Shown: positions 7,197-14,525, numbered from the stretch's first letter. The stretch is 64,000 nt of DNA from Pseudoclavibacter sp. AY1H1 (GCF_002931055.1 NZ_PSXX01000012.1:1-64000); one strand, 5' to 3'. The notes: generated by a model from the sequence alone, not told the origin. Made by a program: numbers and translations.

Positions 7197-7712
7197 ATGG
7201 ATGCCATGCGTGAACCACTTGAAGCTGCCCTCGAACGACTGGCGCCGGGCAACGGCGATCCGCTTGCGCGCGTCACGGCGACGCGCGACGCGGCCAGATG
7301 GCTCGAGGAAGTCGGCCTCGTGGATGCTGTCGAGCGCGCTCGCGCCGCCGGTTCGACGTGGGCGCAGATCGGAGCGGCGCTCGGCGTCACGGGGGCGACC
7401 GCGACCACGAGATTCGGCGGCACCCCGGAGGAACGCGAGGCCAGGGCGCGGCAGTCGCGCGAGCGTGCGGCGCAGCGAAACAAGATCGCATCCGAGGCGA
7501 TCGGCGCCACACCTCGCGGGGAGCTGCCTGGCATGTCGGTCGCCGACGCTGCCGAGAAGCTCGACGTGCAATTGGGGACGTTCCGGCGCCGCATCCAGGT
7601 TGCTCGCGAGAAGAACAGCGGAGCCTTCGCGGCCGCGATCACGGTGGTGCAGCTCTCGCCCAAGCGCGAGGTCATGCGCGTCGTTGACCTCGCAGCGGCC
7701 GCGCAGATCTAG
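7197..7712 (+). CDS. Helix-turn-helix DNA-binding protein of unknown target
   Basis: The 171-residue protein begins MDAMREPLEAALERL; the start is set by a TACGCT hexamer 7 nt upstream. Residues about 45-70 (STWAQIGAALGVTGATATTRF) have the spacing of a helix-turn-helix. A second HTH-like segment near 105-130 (MSVADAAEKLDVQLGTFRRRI) looks like a sigma-70 region 4 or MerR-type recognition helix. The middle is charged and helical. It probably binds DNA, perhaps with two HTH units per chain. Nothing in the neighbourhood (small membrane proteins, broken patatin) gives a clear target; the divergent gene at 7089 is the nearest candidate. Confidence 0.65.
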   Translation: MDAMREPLEAALERLAPGNGDPLARVTATRDAARWLEEVGLVDAVERARAAGSTWAQIGAALGVTGATATTRFGGTPEEREARARQSRERAAQRNKIASEAIGATPRGELPGMSVADAAEKLDVQLGTFRRRIQVAREKNSGAFAAAITVVQLSPKREVMRVVDLAAAAQI

Positions 7713-7734
7713 CGGCGCGCACCGCGGGGCTCGC

Positions 7735-8169
7735 TCACCCCAGGTATTCGCCCGCCTCGTACCTGACGTGCTGGATGACGACAGCGGCGCTGATCTCGAG
7801 CGCGACGAGGACCGTGATGATGCCGAGCGACCACCACACTGACTTGTGGGTGCAGGCGGCGGTGATGGCGGCCGCCGAAAGGCTGAAGAACCAGACCAGG
7901 AAGTGAGCGACACCGGCTATCCACGTCGTGAGGATGGCCTCCTCGTAGTGTCCCTTGGGTGTGGTCCAGGTGTCGCTCGCGTTGGCTTCGGGGCCGTAGT
8001 GGAGGACCTCGCCGACGCTGAGCGCGAGGAAGACGCCGATGACGAGCGTCGCCGCCGCCGCGAACAGGATGATGACGGTTGCGATGCTCCACCCGAGGAT
8101 CGGGCGCCAGGCCGAGGGGCGAACTGGGCGATGCTCGGCCGTGTGCCAGGTGGGCACGTCGTCGCTCAT
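7735..8169 (-). CDS. Hypothetical polytopic membrane protein
   Basis: A 144-residue protein with about three or four hydrophobic segments (about 25-50, 82-108 and 112-133) and the loop HYGPEANASDTWTTPKGHYEE. It ends EAGEYLG. Its ATG overlaps the stop of the upstream membrane protein gene (8166-8573) by 4 bp, so the pair is one translationally coupled operon. No motif points to a function; size and layout resemble small uncharacterised membrane proteins of Microbacteriaceae. Confidence 0.7.
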   Translation of the reverse strand: MSDDVPTWHTAEHRPVRPSAWRPILGWSIATVIILFAAAATLVIGVFLALSVGEVLHYGPEANASDTWTTPKGHYEEAILTTWIAGVAHFLVWFFSLSAAAITAACTHKSVWWSLGIITVLVALEISAAVVIQHVRYEAGEYLG

Positions 8170-8573
8170 CGCACCGCGAGGTCGAGTAGAGGCCAGCCGA
8201 CGGGAACCACGATGACGATGACCGAGAGCAGGACGAGCATCCCGAACGTGCGGCCGAAGGCGCGCGGACCGATGCTGGCGAAACTGACGGCGGCCCCGAG
8301 GTATGCGATCCAGGCGACGCCGAGGGCGAGGATCGTGAGGTCGGTCATGGACTTCGCCTCGCCGTAGTTCAGCGCGGCGGACGAGCGCGGATCCCGATCA
8401 GTCTCCATCGCGGCACCGTAGACGAGCATCTCCGTGATCCCTTGGCCGAGTGCGAGCGCCAAGAACCCGAGAACGAACACCCCCGATACGGCGAGGGCAA
8501 TGATCCTGGCTTCCCCGCGCGGCGCGCGTGCGCTTACCGCTGCGCTTTCCGGCTCGGATTCCACCATTGACAT
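8166..8573 (-). CDS. Hypothetical small membrane protein, first gene of a two-gene operon
   Basis: A 135-residue protein with three hydrophobic helices (about 25-48, 75-100 and 107-128) after an acidic N-terminus MSMVESEPESAAV. The start codon is supported by a TAAGCT -10 hexamer 6 nt upstream on the minus strand. It is coupled by ATGA overlap to the next membrane protein gene. The loop between helices 1 and 2 (MLVYGAAMETDRDPRSSAALNYGEAKS) is partly equivalent in position to the HYGPEANAS loop of its neighbour, so the two may be distant paralogues or form a complex. Function unknown. Confidence 0.7.
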   Translation of the reverse strand: MSMVESEPESAAVSARAPRGEARIIALAVSGVFVLGFLALALGQGITEMLVYGAAMETDRDPRSSAALNYGEAKSMTDLTILALGVAWIAYLGAAVSFASIGPRAFGRTFGMLVLLSVIVIVVPVGWPLLDLAVR

Positions 8574-8579
8574 GGCACG

Positions 8580-8585
8580 AGCTTA
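8580..8585 (-). promoter_or_regulatory. -10 hexamer TAAGCT, leaderless start
   Basis: On the minus strand TAAGCT is followed by 6 nt and the ATG at 8573, suggesting that the two-gene membrane protein operon is transcribed from its start codon. Confidence 0.5.
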
Positions 8586-8612
8586 GATCTCGTCTGCCCG
8601 GGACGCTGTGGC

Positions 8613-8960
8613 TCAGGGCAGCGATTCGCGGCCCTGCCGAGCGGATCGCCTCGCGTCGCGCATGCCGATCCGGCGGTTGTGCAGCGCTGCGACCCCGAGA
8701 GCCGGCACGAGCAGGACCACTCCCAGCAAGACGGCGGTCAGGAGGAATGTCAGGTCTGCGGCTCGCCCGAGCAGCTGCAGTCCACCAATGACGGCGAAGA
8801 CCATGACCAGGCGGGGGAGGAACCACAGGCGCGGCAGCTTCGGCAGCCGGCCGAACAGCGGGATCCTCCGCCCCGGGTTGCTCCTGGACAGTCGGACGAC
8901 GTCGACGGCGCACGCCGCCGATCCGATGGCCAGCAGCACGATGCCCCAGAAGAGTTCCAT
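8613..8960 (-). CDS. Small membrane protein, MELFWGI paralogue 1
   Basis: Starts at ATG 8960 with MELFWGIVLLAIGS, 115 residues. It has three predicted helices (about 3-20, 45-66 and 71-95), a basic loop RSNPGRRIPLFGRLPKLPR, and the C-terminal motif VAALHNRR. A second gene at 11317-11634 has the same start, the NP-x2-RIP and GR-P-LPR-W motifs and VAVAHNRR in the same order, so the two are paralogues 2.3 kb apart on the same strand. I do not recognise a named family; the fixed NP-RIP loop and HNRR tail suggest conserved protein contacts at the inner membrane face. Confidence 0.65.
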   Translation of the reverse strand: MELFWGIVLLAIGSAACAVDVVRLSRSNPGRRIPLFGRLPKLPRLWFLPRLVMVFAVIGGLQLLGRAADLTFLLTAVLLGVVLLVPALGVAALHNRRIGMRDARRSARQGRESLP

Positions 8961-9047
8961 ATGGCCCACACGAACACGTTGTTCTGGGTGACGCCTCACC
9001 GCGGCGGTGGGACTCGAGGACCTGGTCGCCCATGGAGGCGATGCGTC

Positions 9048-9053
9048 TAGGGT
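9048..9053 (+). promoter_or_regulatory. -10 hexamer TAGGGT, leaderless start
   Basis: TAGGGT followed by 6 nt and a GTG at 9060; it is the main evidence for the small ORF at 9060-9179. Confidence 0.45.
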
Positions 9054-9059
9054 CTTGTT

Positions 9060-9179
9060 GTGTCGGTCATGATCTTCCTCACAGCGATGCTCTTCGTCGC
9101 CGCAGGCGTCATCGTCCTGGCGCTCGTGGCGAAGATTGGCACGAGCACCTCTCAGAGGCGAGGGAGCTCTGCCTCATAG
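9060..9179 (+). CDS. Small single-helix membrane peptide
   Basis: A 39-residue ORF from GTG 9060 (VSVMIFLTAMLFVAAGVIVL) with one continuous hydrophobic helix and a polar basic tail ending RRGSSAS. It sits between divergently arranged genes, is preceded by TAGGGT at leaderless spacing, and runs 28 bp into the 3' end of the convergent GNAT gene. The hydrophobic pattern is unusual for a chance ORF in GC-rich DNA, but the length makes the call uncertain. An in-frame ATG at 9069 is the alternative start. Confidence 0.4.
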   Translation: MSVMIFLTAMLFVAAGVIVLALVAKIGTSTSQRRGSSAS

Positions 9180-9670
9180 AGGCTGGACGCCAGCTCGCGT
9201 GCACCGTCGGATGAGATGACGGTGGCATCCCGAACGTGCCGAAACCCTCGCTGTGCGTAGTACGACCGCAGCGCGCGGTTCTCGGTCGCGCAGTCGAGGC
9301 GAAGGAGCGGAATGCTGCCAGCCGTCGCCTGCGACCGCGCCCAATCGAGGACGCTCTCGCCGAGACCGAGGCCCCGGTGCGTCTGCGCGACCGCCAAGCG
9401 GTGCACGTAGAGAGCCGTGCGCGCGGTGGTGCCCCAGATCGCGGTGTCGGAGTCGGAGAGGGTGACCGTCGCCACGGTGCGGTCCCCGTCCCTCACGACG
9501 AACAGGCGCCCGTCCGCCGCATCGGATTCCAGGAGCGACATCGGCACCTCGTCCTGCCACTGGTCGATGCCACGAGACGCCAACCAGGCACGCGCTTGGG
9601 CGATGAGATTCGCTACCGCGGCGACGTCAAGCTCGGACGCCGCTTCGACGCGAACGTGGTCTTCGATCAT
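9152..9670 (-). CDS. GNAT-family N-acetyltransferase
   Basis: A 172-residue GCN5-related acetyltransferase. The acetyl-CoA binding segment is LYVHRLAVAQTHRGLGLGESVLDWA (motif A, Q-x-H-R-G-L-G-L-G, about residues 88-112), followed by LRLDCATENRALRSYYAQRGF (motif B), the normal GNAT order. The substrate is not deducible. A TACGTT hexamer lies 8 nt before its ATG, so it may be leaderless. The gene stands alone, convergent with a tiny membrane ORF. Confidence 0.9.
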   Translation of the reverse strand: MIEDHVRVEAASELDVAAVANLIAQARAWLASRGIDQWQDEVPMSLLESDAADGRLFVVRDGDRTVATVTLSDSDTAIWGTTARTALYVHRLAVAQTHRGLGLGESVLDWARSQATAGSIPLLRLDCATENRALRSYYAQRGFRHVRDATVISSDGARELASSLYEAELPRL

Positions 9671-9678
9671 GATTCACC

Positions 9679-9684
9679 AACGTA
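9679..9684 (-). promoter_or_regulatory. -10 hexamer TACGTT upstream of GNAT gene
   Basis: On the minus strand TACGTT is followed by 8 nt and the ATG at 9670, a near-leaderless arrangement. Confidence 0.4.
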
Positions 9685-9783
9685 CGGCGCTGTTCGTGAG
9701 AGCCCTGGAAAGATGCTCGGCTTGTCCCGCACGAGCGAGCATCACTCCGGCTCGGCCCACAGGTTGAAGGTCAGGCGTTGTGA

Positions 9784-10881
9784 CTACGCGGCGGTGTTGC
9801 GTGCCCATTCATCCTGTTCAGTCGGCCGGGACCACTCCTCGCGTGCCGCGGTAGCTTCGCGAGCGACGTCGCGCAGCCACAGCGTCGAGTCGGGCGCCCA
9901 CCCTGCGATCACGGATGCGAACTCCGTATCGACGCGCACGAGCTGCGTTGCCGAGGAGTAGTAGCCAAGGGCCGTGAGGTGCACGGCGTCCCAGTCCTGC
10001 GCGACGCGCTCCCAGTGCGGAATGACCCAGCGACCGTTCCGCCCAGTCGTCCGGAACCAGTCGTGGCGCCGCGACGCCGTCACCTCGGCCGGGTAGTCGC
10101 GGCAGAGCCTCGCCCAGTCGTCAGCCGACTCGATCTCCAGCACGGACCCAACGCCGCTGACCGGAATGAAGGTCGCCGCCGTCCAGCCGAAGCAGTCCTC
10201 CATGAGCTCGAGCGCCGCCTCCACGGTTCCTCGGGTTTCGAGGATTGTCTGTGGCACCGACCACCAGGTTCCCGACCAGCGCGCGTGCGGATCCAATGGG
10301 CGGTCTCGCGCTGCCCGTTGCTCCTCGTCGGCCAGCTCCCGCGTCCACGTCCGGAGGGCGGCTGCCGGGTCGGTGGGGAGCGGTGCGGCGTTCTCCGCCG
10401 GGTTCCAGTCCACAGCCCACTGCTTCTTTCCCCGCGGGGAGGCGAGGCCCGGGAGCGCTGCGGCGACGAGTTCAGCGATCGGGTGGAGTACGGCCCGGAC
10501 TTCGGGCAACGCCGCAACCTCGTCGTTGCCGTCTGGTTCCTGCCAGTAGCGGGCCGAGTTGAGTGACGCGCGCAGGGCTTCCGTCACGCCCTCGGGATCG
10601 ACCGTTGCCAGGTCGACGCCGCTGAGGCACGCGGCCAACTCCTCAGCAGTGGGGATCGGATCGTCCGTGGGCATGGGCGCATGTCCGGTCAGGCTGTAGC
10701 GAACCCCCGGGTTGACGTCAACGTGGCGCGCGAGTGGGAACAGGGCTGAGCCGACCGCTGGGCTGGAGTGCACGGCGTACTCGAGGCACAGCCTGCGCCC
10801 GCGGGGGCCGAGGAGCAGACGGGCGGCGACATCGCGCGCGGCTCCCGAGCATCCCATGGCCGGGACATCCGGACCGGTCAC
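9784..10881 (-). CDS. Hypothetical soluble protein, 365 residues
   Basis: The start at 10881 overlaps the stop of the upstream gene by 4 bp (ATGA), which supports it over the in-frame ATG near codon 70. The protein is rich in Trp and acidic residues (ARWSGTWWSVPQTI, WTAATFIPVSGVGSVLEIE, RRHDWFRTTGRNGRWVIPHWE), has no signal peptide or membrane helix and shows no motif I recognise. Trp-rich, acidic and coupled to a small membrane-anchored partner, it would fit an immunity or sensor role, but that is speculation. Confidence 0.7.
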   Translation of the reverse strand: MTGPDVPAMGCSGAARDVAARLLLGPRGRRLCLEYAVHSSPAVGSALFPLARHVDVNPGVRYSLTGHAPMPTDDPIPTAEELAACLSGVDLATVDPEGVTEALRASLNSARYWQEPDGNDEVAALPEVRAVLHPIAELVAAALPGLASPRGKKQWAVDWNPAENAAPLPTDPAAALRTWTRELADEEQRAARDRPLDPHARWSGTWWSVPQTILETRGTVEAALELMEDCFGWTAATFIPVSGVGSVLEIESADDWARLCRDYPAEVTASRRHDWFRTTGRNGRWVIPHWERVAQDWDAVHLTALGYYSSATQLVRVDTEFASVIAGWAPDSTLWLRDVAREATAAREEWSRPTEQDEWARNTAA

Positions 10882-11204
10882 CGAAGTGCTCCGATCGATC
10901 GCTCGGTCACTCGGAAGGGGTCGTGGTTGAAGAAGCCGTTCCTGGCGTCCAAGAGGAGTCGCTGTTGCTCAGCGACCACGAAGCTGGATTCCGCGCCCCC
11001 GATGCCGACCGCGCTTCTGGTTCCGTGGTACCTCGCACCGACGCCGACTCTGTGCGAGCCAGGCTCAACGGTGACCTCGGTCGGCTGTCCCCAACGGGCC
11101 GGGTGGTCGACGTCGTCGACGCGGACGACGGGAACCGCGAAGAGAAGGAGGAACCAGGCACTGATCCAGTGGCTTCGCGGAACGACAACGACCGACGAGC
11201 TCAT
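10878..11204 (-). CDS. Hypothetical protein with one membrane helix
   Basis: The ATG at 11204 (MSSSVVVVPRSHW) was chosen because a TACGGT hexamer lies 6 nt upstream on the minus strand and a hydrophobic helix follows (about residues 12-24). That gives 108 residues. The rest looks like a short beta-rich extracellular domain (TEVTVEPGSHRVGVGARYHGT, FVVAEQQRLLLDARNGFFNH). It overlaps the next gene by 4 bp, forming an operon with the 365-residue protein. Family unknown. Confidence 0.6.
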   Translation of the reverse strand: MSSSVVVVPRSHWISAWFLLLFAVPVVRVDDVDHPARWGQPTEVTVEPGSHRVGVGARYHGTRSAVGIGGAESSFVVAEQQRLLLDARNGFFNHDPFRVTERSIGALR

Positions 11205-11210
11205 GCATCC

Positions 11211-11216
11211 ACCGTA
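11211..11216 (-). promoter_or_regulatory. -10 hexamer TACGGT, leaderless start
   Basis: On the minus strand TACGGT is followed by 6 nt and the ATG at 11204, supporting that start and a promoter for the two-gene operon 11204-9784. Confidence 0.5.
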
Positions 11217-11316
11217 TCGGTCGAGGAATGAAGCCGCACCGGTTATAGCGTTGCTGATGCAGTAATCCTGATTGTGTCTCTTCGGGAGTGCGACTCGGGC
11301 TCGCACAGGTCTATTC

Positions 11317-11634
11317 CTACTGCGGGGCAGTTTCGAGTTGCTGACGATTGACCCGCCGGTTGTGGGCCACCGCCACGGAGAACCCGGGCAGGACAGCGAC
11401 GGCTGCGAGCACCGCAGCCATGAACATCGGCAGCTCGGTGGCCCTCATGACTGTCAGGACGCCGTAGACGGTGGCGAACCCCATGACCGCCACGTACCAA
11501 GCCCGGGGGAGCACCGGCGGGCGGCCGATCCACGGGATCCGGTGCTCAGGGTTCACGACCGCGTGGCGCCAGTTGTCGACGACCGCTGCCGTGCCGCCGA
11601 CCACGATCAACGCGATTCCCCAGAAGAGCTCCAT
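11317..11634 (-). CDS. Small membrane protein, MELFWGI paralogue 2
   Basis: Starts at ATG 11634 with MELFWGIALIVVGG, 105 residues with three hydrophobic helices. It shares MELFWGI, the loop NPEHRIPWIGRPPVLPRAW and the tail VAVAHNRR with the protein at 8613-8960. The region just before both start codons also reads alike (ATTCCCCAGAAGAGCTCCAT here, GCCCCAGAAGAGTTCCAT there, seen on the plus strand over the start). A duplication followed by divergence is the simplest reading. Function unknown. Confidence 0.65.
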   Translation of the reverse strand: MELFWGIALIVVGGTAAVVDNWRHAVVNPEHRIPWIGRPPVLPRAWYVAVMGFATVYGVLTVMRATELPMFMAAVLAAVAVLPGFSVAVAHNRRVNRQQLETAPQ

Positions 11635-11778
11635 GCCGTCCAGCCGAACATGCCCTTCTGGACGTCGGCTCAGCCCGGTTCGAGCGGGACACAGTACCCG
11701 GACATCAGTCGTGCCGAGGAACACCTCGTCATTCCGGACGGCTGCGTCCCAAGGCCTTCAAAGCGGGCCGAAGCGGCC

Positions 11779-11812
11779 GCGGGGTGGAGGGGCCGAAGCC
11801 CCTCCACCCCGC
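11779..11812 (-). terminator. 15-bp UUCG stem-loop at the 3' end of the M3 peptidase gene
   Basis: GCGGGGTGGAGGGGC (11779-11793) and GCCCCTCCACCCCGC (11798-11812) form a perfect 15-bp stem. In the minus-strand transcript the loop is UUCG closed by a C-G pair, an extra-stable tetraloop. The hairpin begins at the stop codon. There is no U-tract, so it may act as an RNA 3'-end stabiliser or an intrinsic terminator of the U-less actinobacterial type. Confidence 0.7.
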
Positions 11813-13902
11813 TACTGCAGTCCGCGGCGCTTGAGCAGCGGCTCGATGGGGGCCGGGCCGCCGAGGAGGTCGCTGACCAGCGACATCGCCTCGCGGGAGC
11901 CACCAGGCTCGAGGATGCTGCGACGGAAGCGCTCGCCCGCAGCTCGCAGGCCGCCGTCGAGCTCCGCCTGCTCCGCGAACCAGTCGACCGTCGCCGCGTC
12001 GAGCACCTCGCTCCAGATGTAGCCGTAGTAGCCGGCGCTGTAGCCGCCGGCGAAGATGTGCTGGAAGTAGGGGAGCGTGTACCGCGGCGGCACGGCGGGA
12101 AGATCGAGCCCGTAGCGGCGCAGGACGGCTTGCTCGAATGCCTCGACGTCGGTCACCCCGGCCGCCTCCTCGGGCGACAGCGAGTGCCATTCGAGGTCGA
12201 TGACCGACGCAGCCAGGTACTCGCTGGTGCCGAAGCCCTCGTTGAATGACGCCGAGTCGAGCAGGCGCTCGACGAGCTCCTCCGACAGCTGCTCACCCGT
12301 CTCGTGATGCTTCGCGTAGTTGCGCAGCACCTCGGGCCACAGCATCCACATCTCGTTCACCTGGCTCGGGAACTCGACGAAGTCGCGGGGCACATTCGTG
12401 CCACCGAGGCTCGGGTAGCCGACCAGCGCGAACAGGCCGTGCAGAGCGTGCCCGAACTCGTGGAAGAGCGTCTCCACCTCGTCGAACGTGAGCAGCGTCG
12501 GCGACCCCTCAGCGGGCTTCGGCACGTTCAACGTGTTGAGCACGACCGTCGGCTCGCCGAGCAGGCGGTTCTGCTGAATGACCGAGTTCATCCACGCGCC
12601 ACCCCGCTTCGAATCGCGCGTGTAGAGGTCGAGCGAGAACAGCCCGACCTCGGTGCCGTCCTCGTTGCCCACCTCGTACACGACCGCGTCCGCGTGGTGA
12701 CCGCGCAGCTCGGGCCGCTCGGTGAACGTGACTCCGAAGAGGCGGTTCGCGGCGTAGAAGACGCCGTTCTCGAGCACCGCCTTCGCCTCGAAGAACGGGC
12801 GCATCTGCGACGTGTCGACGGCGTAGTCGCGGGCGCGCACCTTCTCGGTGTAGAACGCCCAGTCCCACGGCTCGAGCGCGAAGCTCGGCTCACCGGCCGC
12901 GGCCTGTTCGGCGTCGATCGTGGCCTGCAGCACGTCCTGCTCACGGCGCGCGTTGGCGGCGGCGGGAGTCGAGAGCTGCTCGAGGCGCGCTCGGATCGCG
13001 TATGCGCTCCCTGCGGTCGACTTCGCCGCGGCGGCCTCAGCGTGGTTCTCGAAGCCGAGCAGACGGGCCCGCTCGGCGCGCACGCGCACCATCTCGAGCG
13101 CCGTGGCCCTTGTGTCGTGGTCGCCACCGCGGCTGCCGCGCGCGGACGACGCCTCGAACAGCTTGCGTCGCGTCTCGCGGTTCGTCAGCGTCGAGAGCAG
13201 CGGGTGGCCCGTGAAGAGCACCAGCGAGATCAAGTACTTGCCGGTGAGCCCGCGAGCCTCCGCGGCAGCGGATGCGGCCGAGATGGCACTCTCGTCGAGC
13301 CCCGCGAGCTCTTCCGCGGAGTCGACGACCAGGGCGAGCGCGTTGCTGTCGGCCTGCAGCTTCTGGTCGAACTGCACCTCGAGCTCCGACAGGCGGCCGT
13401 TGAGCTCACGCAGACGAGCCGAAGACGCATCGTCGAGGCCGGCACCCGCGAGGCTCGAGTTGCGGTGCAGCTTCTCGACCAGGAACGTCTGCTCGTCGGT
13501 GAGCCCTGCCTGCTCGCGGGTGTCGTACACCGACTGGATGCGCGCGAACAGTGCCCGGTTCAGCGTGATGGAGTCTTCGTGCGCCGTCAACCGAGGCCCG
13601 ATCTCCGCCTCGATCTTGTCGATGCCCGGGGTCGCGTCGCCGGAGCTGAGCGTGAAGAAGACGGCGGCCGTGCGCTCGAGGAGCTGGCCGGATCGCTCGA
13701 GGGCCTCGACCGTGTTCGCGAACGTCGCAGGCTCGGGGTTCGCCGTGATCGCCTGGACCTCCGCGAGCTGCTGCGCCATGCCAGCTTCGAACGCCGGGAG
13801 GAAGTGCTCTTCGCGCACCTCTCCGAAAGGCGGCAACTGGAAGGGAAGCGAGCTGGGGTTGGCGAACGGGTTCTCGGCGTCGAGCTGCACGGTCTGGGTC
13901 AT
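11812..13902 (-). CDS. dcp: M3-family zinc metallopeptidase (peptidyl-dipeptidase Dcp type)
   Basis: A 696-residue cytoplasmic metallopeptidase. The zinc site FHEFGHALH is at about residues 478-486 (two His ligands and catalytic Glu), and the third ligand Glu is in the downstream FVEFPSQVNEMW helix. Length and the C-terminal RYTLPYFQHIFAGGYSAGYYGY segment fit M3A dipeptidyl carboxypeptidases/oligopeptidases, which cut peptides left by proteases or imported from outside. The start at ATG 13902 was preferred to 13932 because TAGGGT lies exactly 7 nt upstream and MTQTVQLD is the natural N-terminus. A strong UUCG hairpin closes the gene. Monocistronic. Confidence 0.9.
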   Translation of the reverse strand: MTQTVQLDAENPFANPSSLPFQLPPFGEVREEHFLPAFEAGMAQQLAEVQAITANPEPATFANTVEALERSGQLLERTAAVFFTLSSGDATPGIDKIEAEIGPRLTAHEDSITLNRALFARIQSVYDTREQAGLTDEQTFLVEKLHRNSSLAGAGLDDASSARLRELNGRLSELEVQFDQKLQADSNALALVVDSAEELAGLDESAISAASAAAEARGLTGKYLISLVLFTGHPLLSTLTNRETRRKLFEASSARGSRGGDHDTRATALEMVRVRAERARLLGFENHAEAAAAKSTAGSAYAIRARLEQLSTPAAANARREQDVLQATIDAEQAAAGEPSFALEPWDWAFYTEKVRARDYAVDTSQMRPFFEAKAVLENGVFYAANRLFGVTFTERPELRGHHADAVVYEVGNEDGTEVGLFSLDLYTRDSKRGGAWMNSVIQQNRLLGEPTVVLNTLNVPKPAEGSPTLLTFDEVETLFHEFGHALHGLFALVGYPSLGGTNVPRDFVEFPSQVNEMWMLWPEVLRNYAKHHETGEQLSEELVERLLDSASFNEGFGTSEYLAASVIDLEWHSLSPEEAAGVTDVEAFEQAVLRRYGLDLPAVPPRYTLPYFQHIFAGGYSAGYYGYIWSEVLDAATVDWFAEQAELDGGLRAAGERFRRSILEPGGSREAMSLVSDLLGGPAPIEPLLKRRGLQ

Positions 13903-13909
13903 GCTTCCA

Positions 13910-13915
13910 ACCCTA
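13910..13915 (-). promoter_or_regulatory. -10 hexamer TAGGGT, leaderless start of dcp
   Basis: On the minus strand TAGGGT is followed by TGGAAGC (7 nt) and the ATG at 13902. Confidence 0.55.
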
Positions 13916-14003
13916 GGCGCGACCACCGACACGGCACGCGCATCCGCTGTCCGCGCTCAGCGGACGCATCCGGTCGTGACCCCGTCCGCGAAACGCAGAG
14001 CGC

Positions 14004-14042
14004 AGTTGTGGTCGTTCTCACGCGATCGAGACGACCACAACT
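14004..14042. repeat. GTTGTGG/CCACAAC inverted repeat, fifth copy (perfect)
   Basis: AGTTGTGGTCGT at 14004-14015 and ACGACCACAACT at 14031-14042 form a perfect 12-bp stem with a 15-nt loop. The arms match the 4071-4111 and 4202-4242 copies, 9.8 kb away, while flanking sequence differs, so this is a dispersed repeat family rather than a local duplication. Confidence 0.8.
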
Positions 14043-14049
14043 CAGCTTC

Positions 14050-14071
14050 GGGGCCGGGGACCGGGACAGGG
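14050..14071 (+). other. G-quadruplex-type G-run motif
   Basis: Four runs of three or four G separated by 2-3 nt (GGGG-CC-GGGG-ACC-GGG-ACA-GGG), a textbook G-quadruplex pattern on the plus strand, 135 bp upstream of dcp relative to its direction of transcription. Confidence 0.6.
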
Positions 14072-14172
14072 AGCGGACCGGGGACGAGAGGGGATCGGAG
14101 CAGGCAGGGCCCGGCGGGGCGGAGAGGTCGAGCGGGCAGCAGGGCCGGGCCGGGCAGCTGGGGAGACGTCGT

Positions 14173-14523
14173 TCAGGCTCGGGGCGCTGGCTCCGGGAAG
14201 AGGTCGTCGTCATCTTCGTCTTCGTCGAACACGTCGTGCTCGGGGGAGTCCCCGTCGGCGACGCCGACGCCAGCTCCGACCGGTTCCTCGGCGCCGCTCA
14301 CATGCACCGAGCCGTCAGCGCGGAGCGCGACCCGCGGCCCCTGTTCGAGCTCGGCGACGGGCCGCCCCTCGAGCCAGGTGAGCGTCCACCACAGCTTCGA
14401 GACATCGTCGACGGTCGGGGAGAGGACGTGCTCCTGCGCGGAGCAGGCCTCGACGAACTCCGGGTACTTCTCGAGCGAGCGGGGCGGGCGGCTGCCCGCC
14501 CGCCACCGTTCGCCGATGAGCAC
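14173..14523 (-). CDS. Hypothetical acidic protein coupled to GNAT-like gene
   Basis: The GTG at 14523 was chosen because it lies 2 nt after the stop of the upstream gene; it gives 116 residues beginning VLIGERWRAGSRPPRSLEKY. The N-terminal 70 residues contain VDDVSKLWWTLTWLEGRPVAELEQGPRV; the C-terminal 35 residues are low-complexity acidic (FDEDEDDDDLFPEPAP). No membrane helix. The tight spacing suggests co-translation with the GNAT-like protein. I do not recognise the family. Confidence 0.6.
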   Translation of the reverse strand: MLIGERWRAGSRPPRSLEKYPEFVEACSAQEHVLSPTVDDVSKLWWTLTWLEGRPVAELEQGPRVALRADGSVHVSGAEEPVGAGVGVADGDSPEHDVFDEDEDDDDLFPEPAPRA

Positions 14524-14525
14524 GT

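Larger units (their letters stand above)
13903..14172. other. Intergenic region with inverted repeat and G-rich tract
   Basis: 270 bp without a gene, upstream of the M3 peptidase gene and downstream of the 14173-14523 gene. It contains the best-conserved copy of the GTTGTGG inverted repeat (14004-14042) and a G-quadruplex-type run on the plus strand from 14050, followed by more G-rich sequence to about 14160. Confidence 0.7.
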
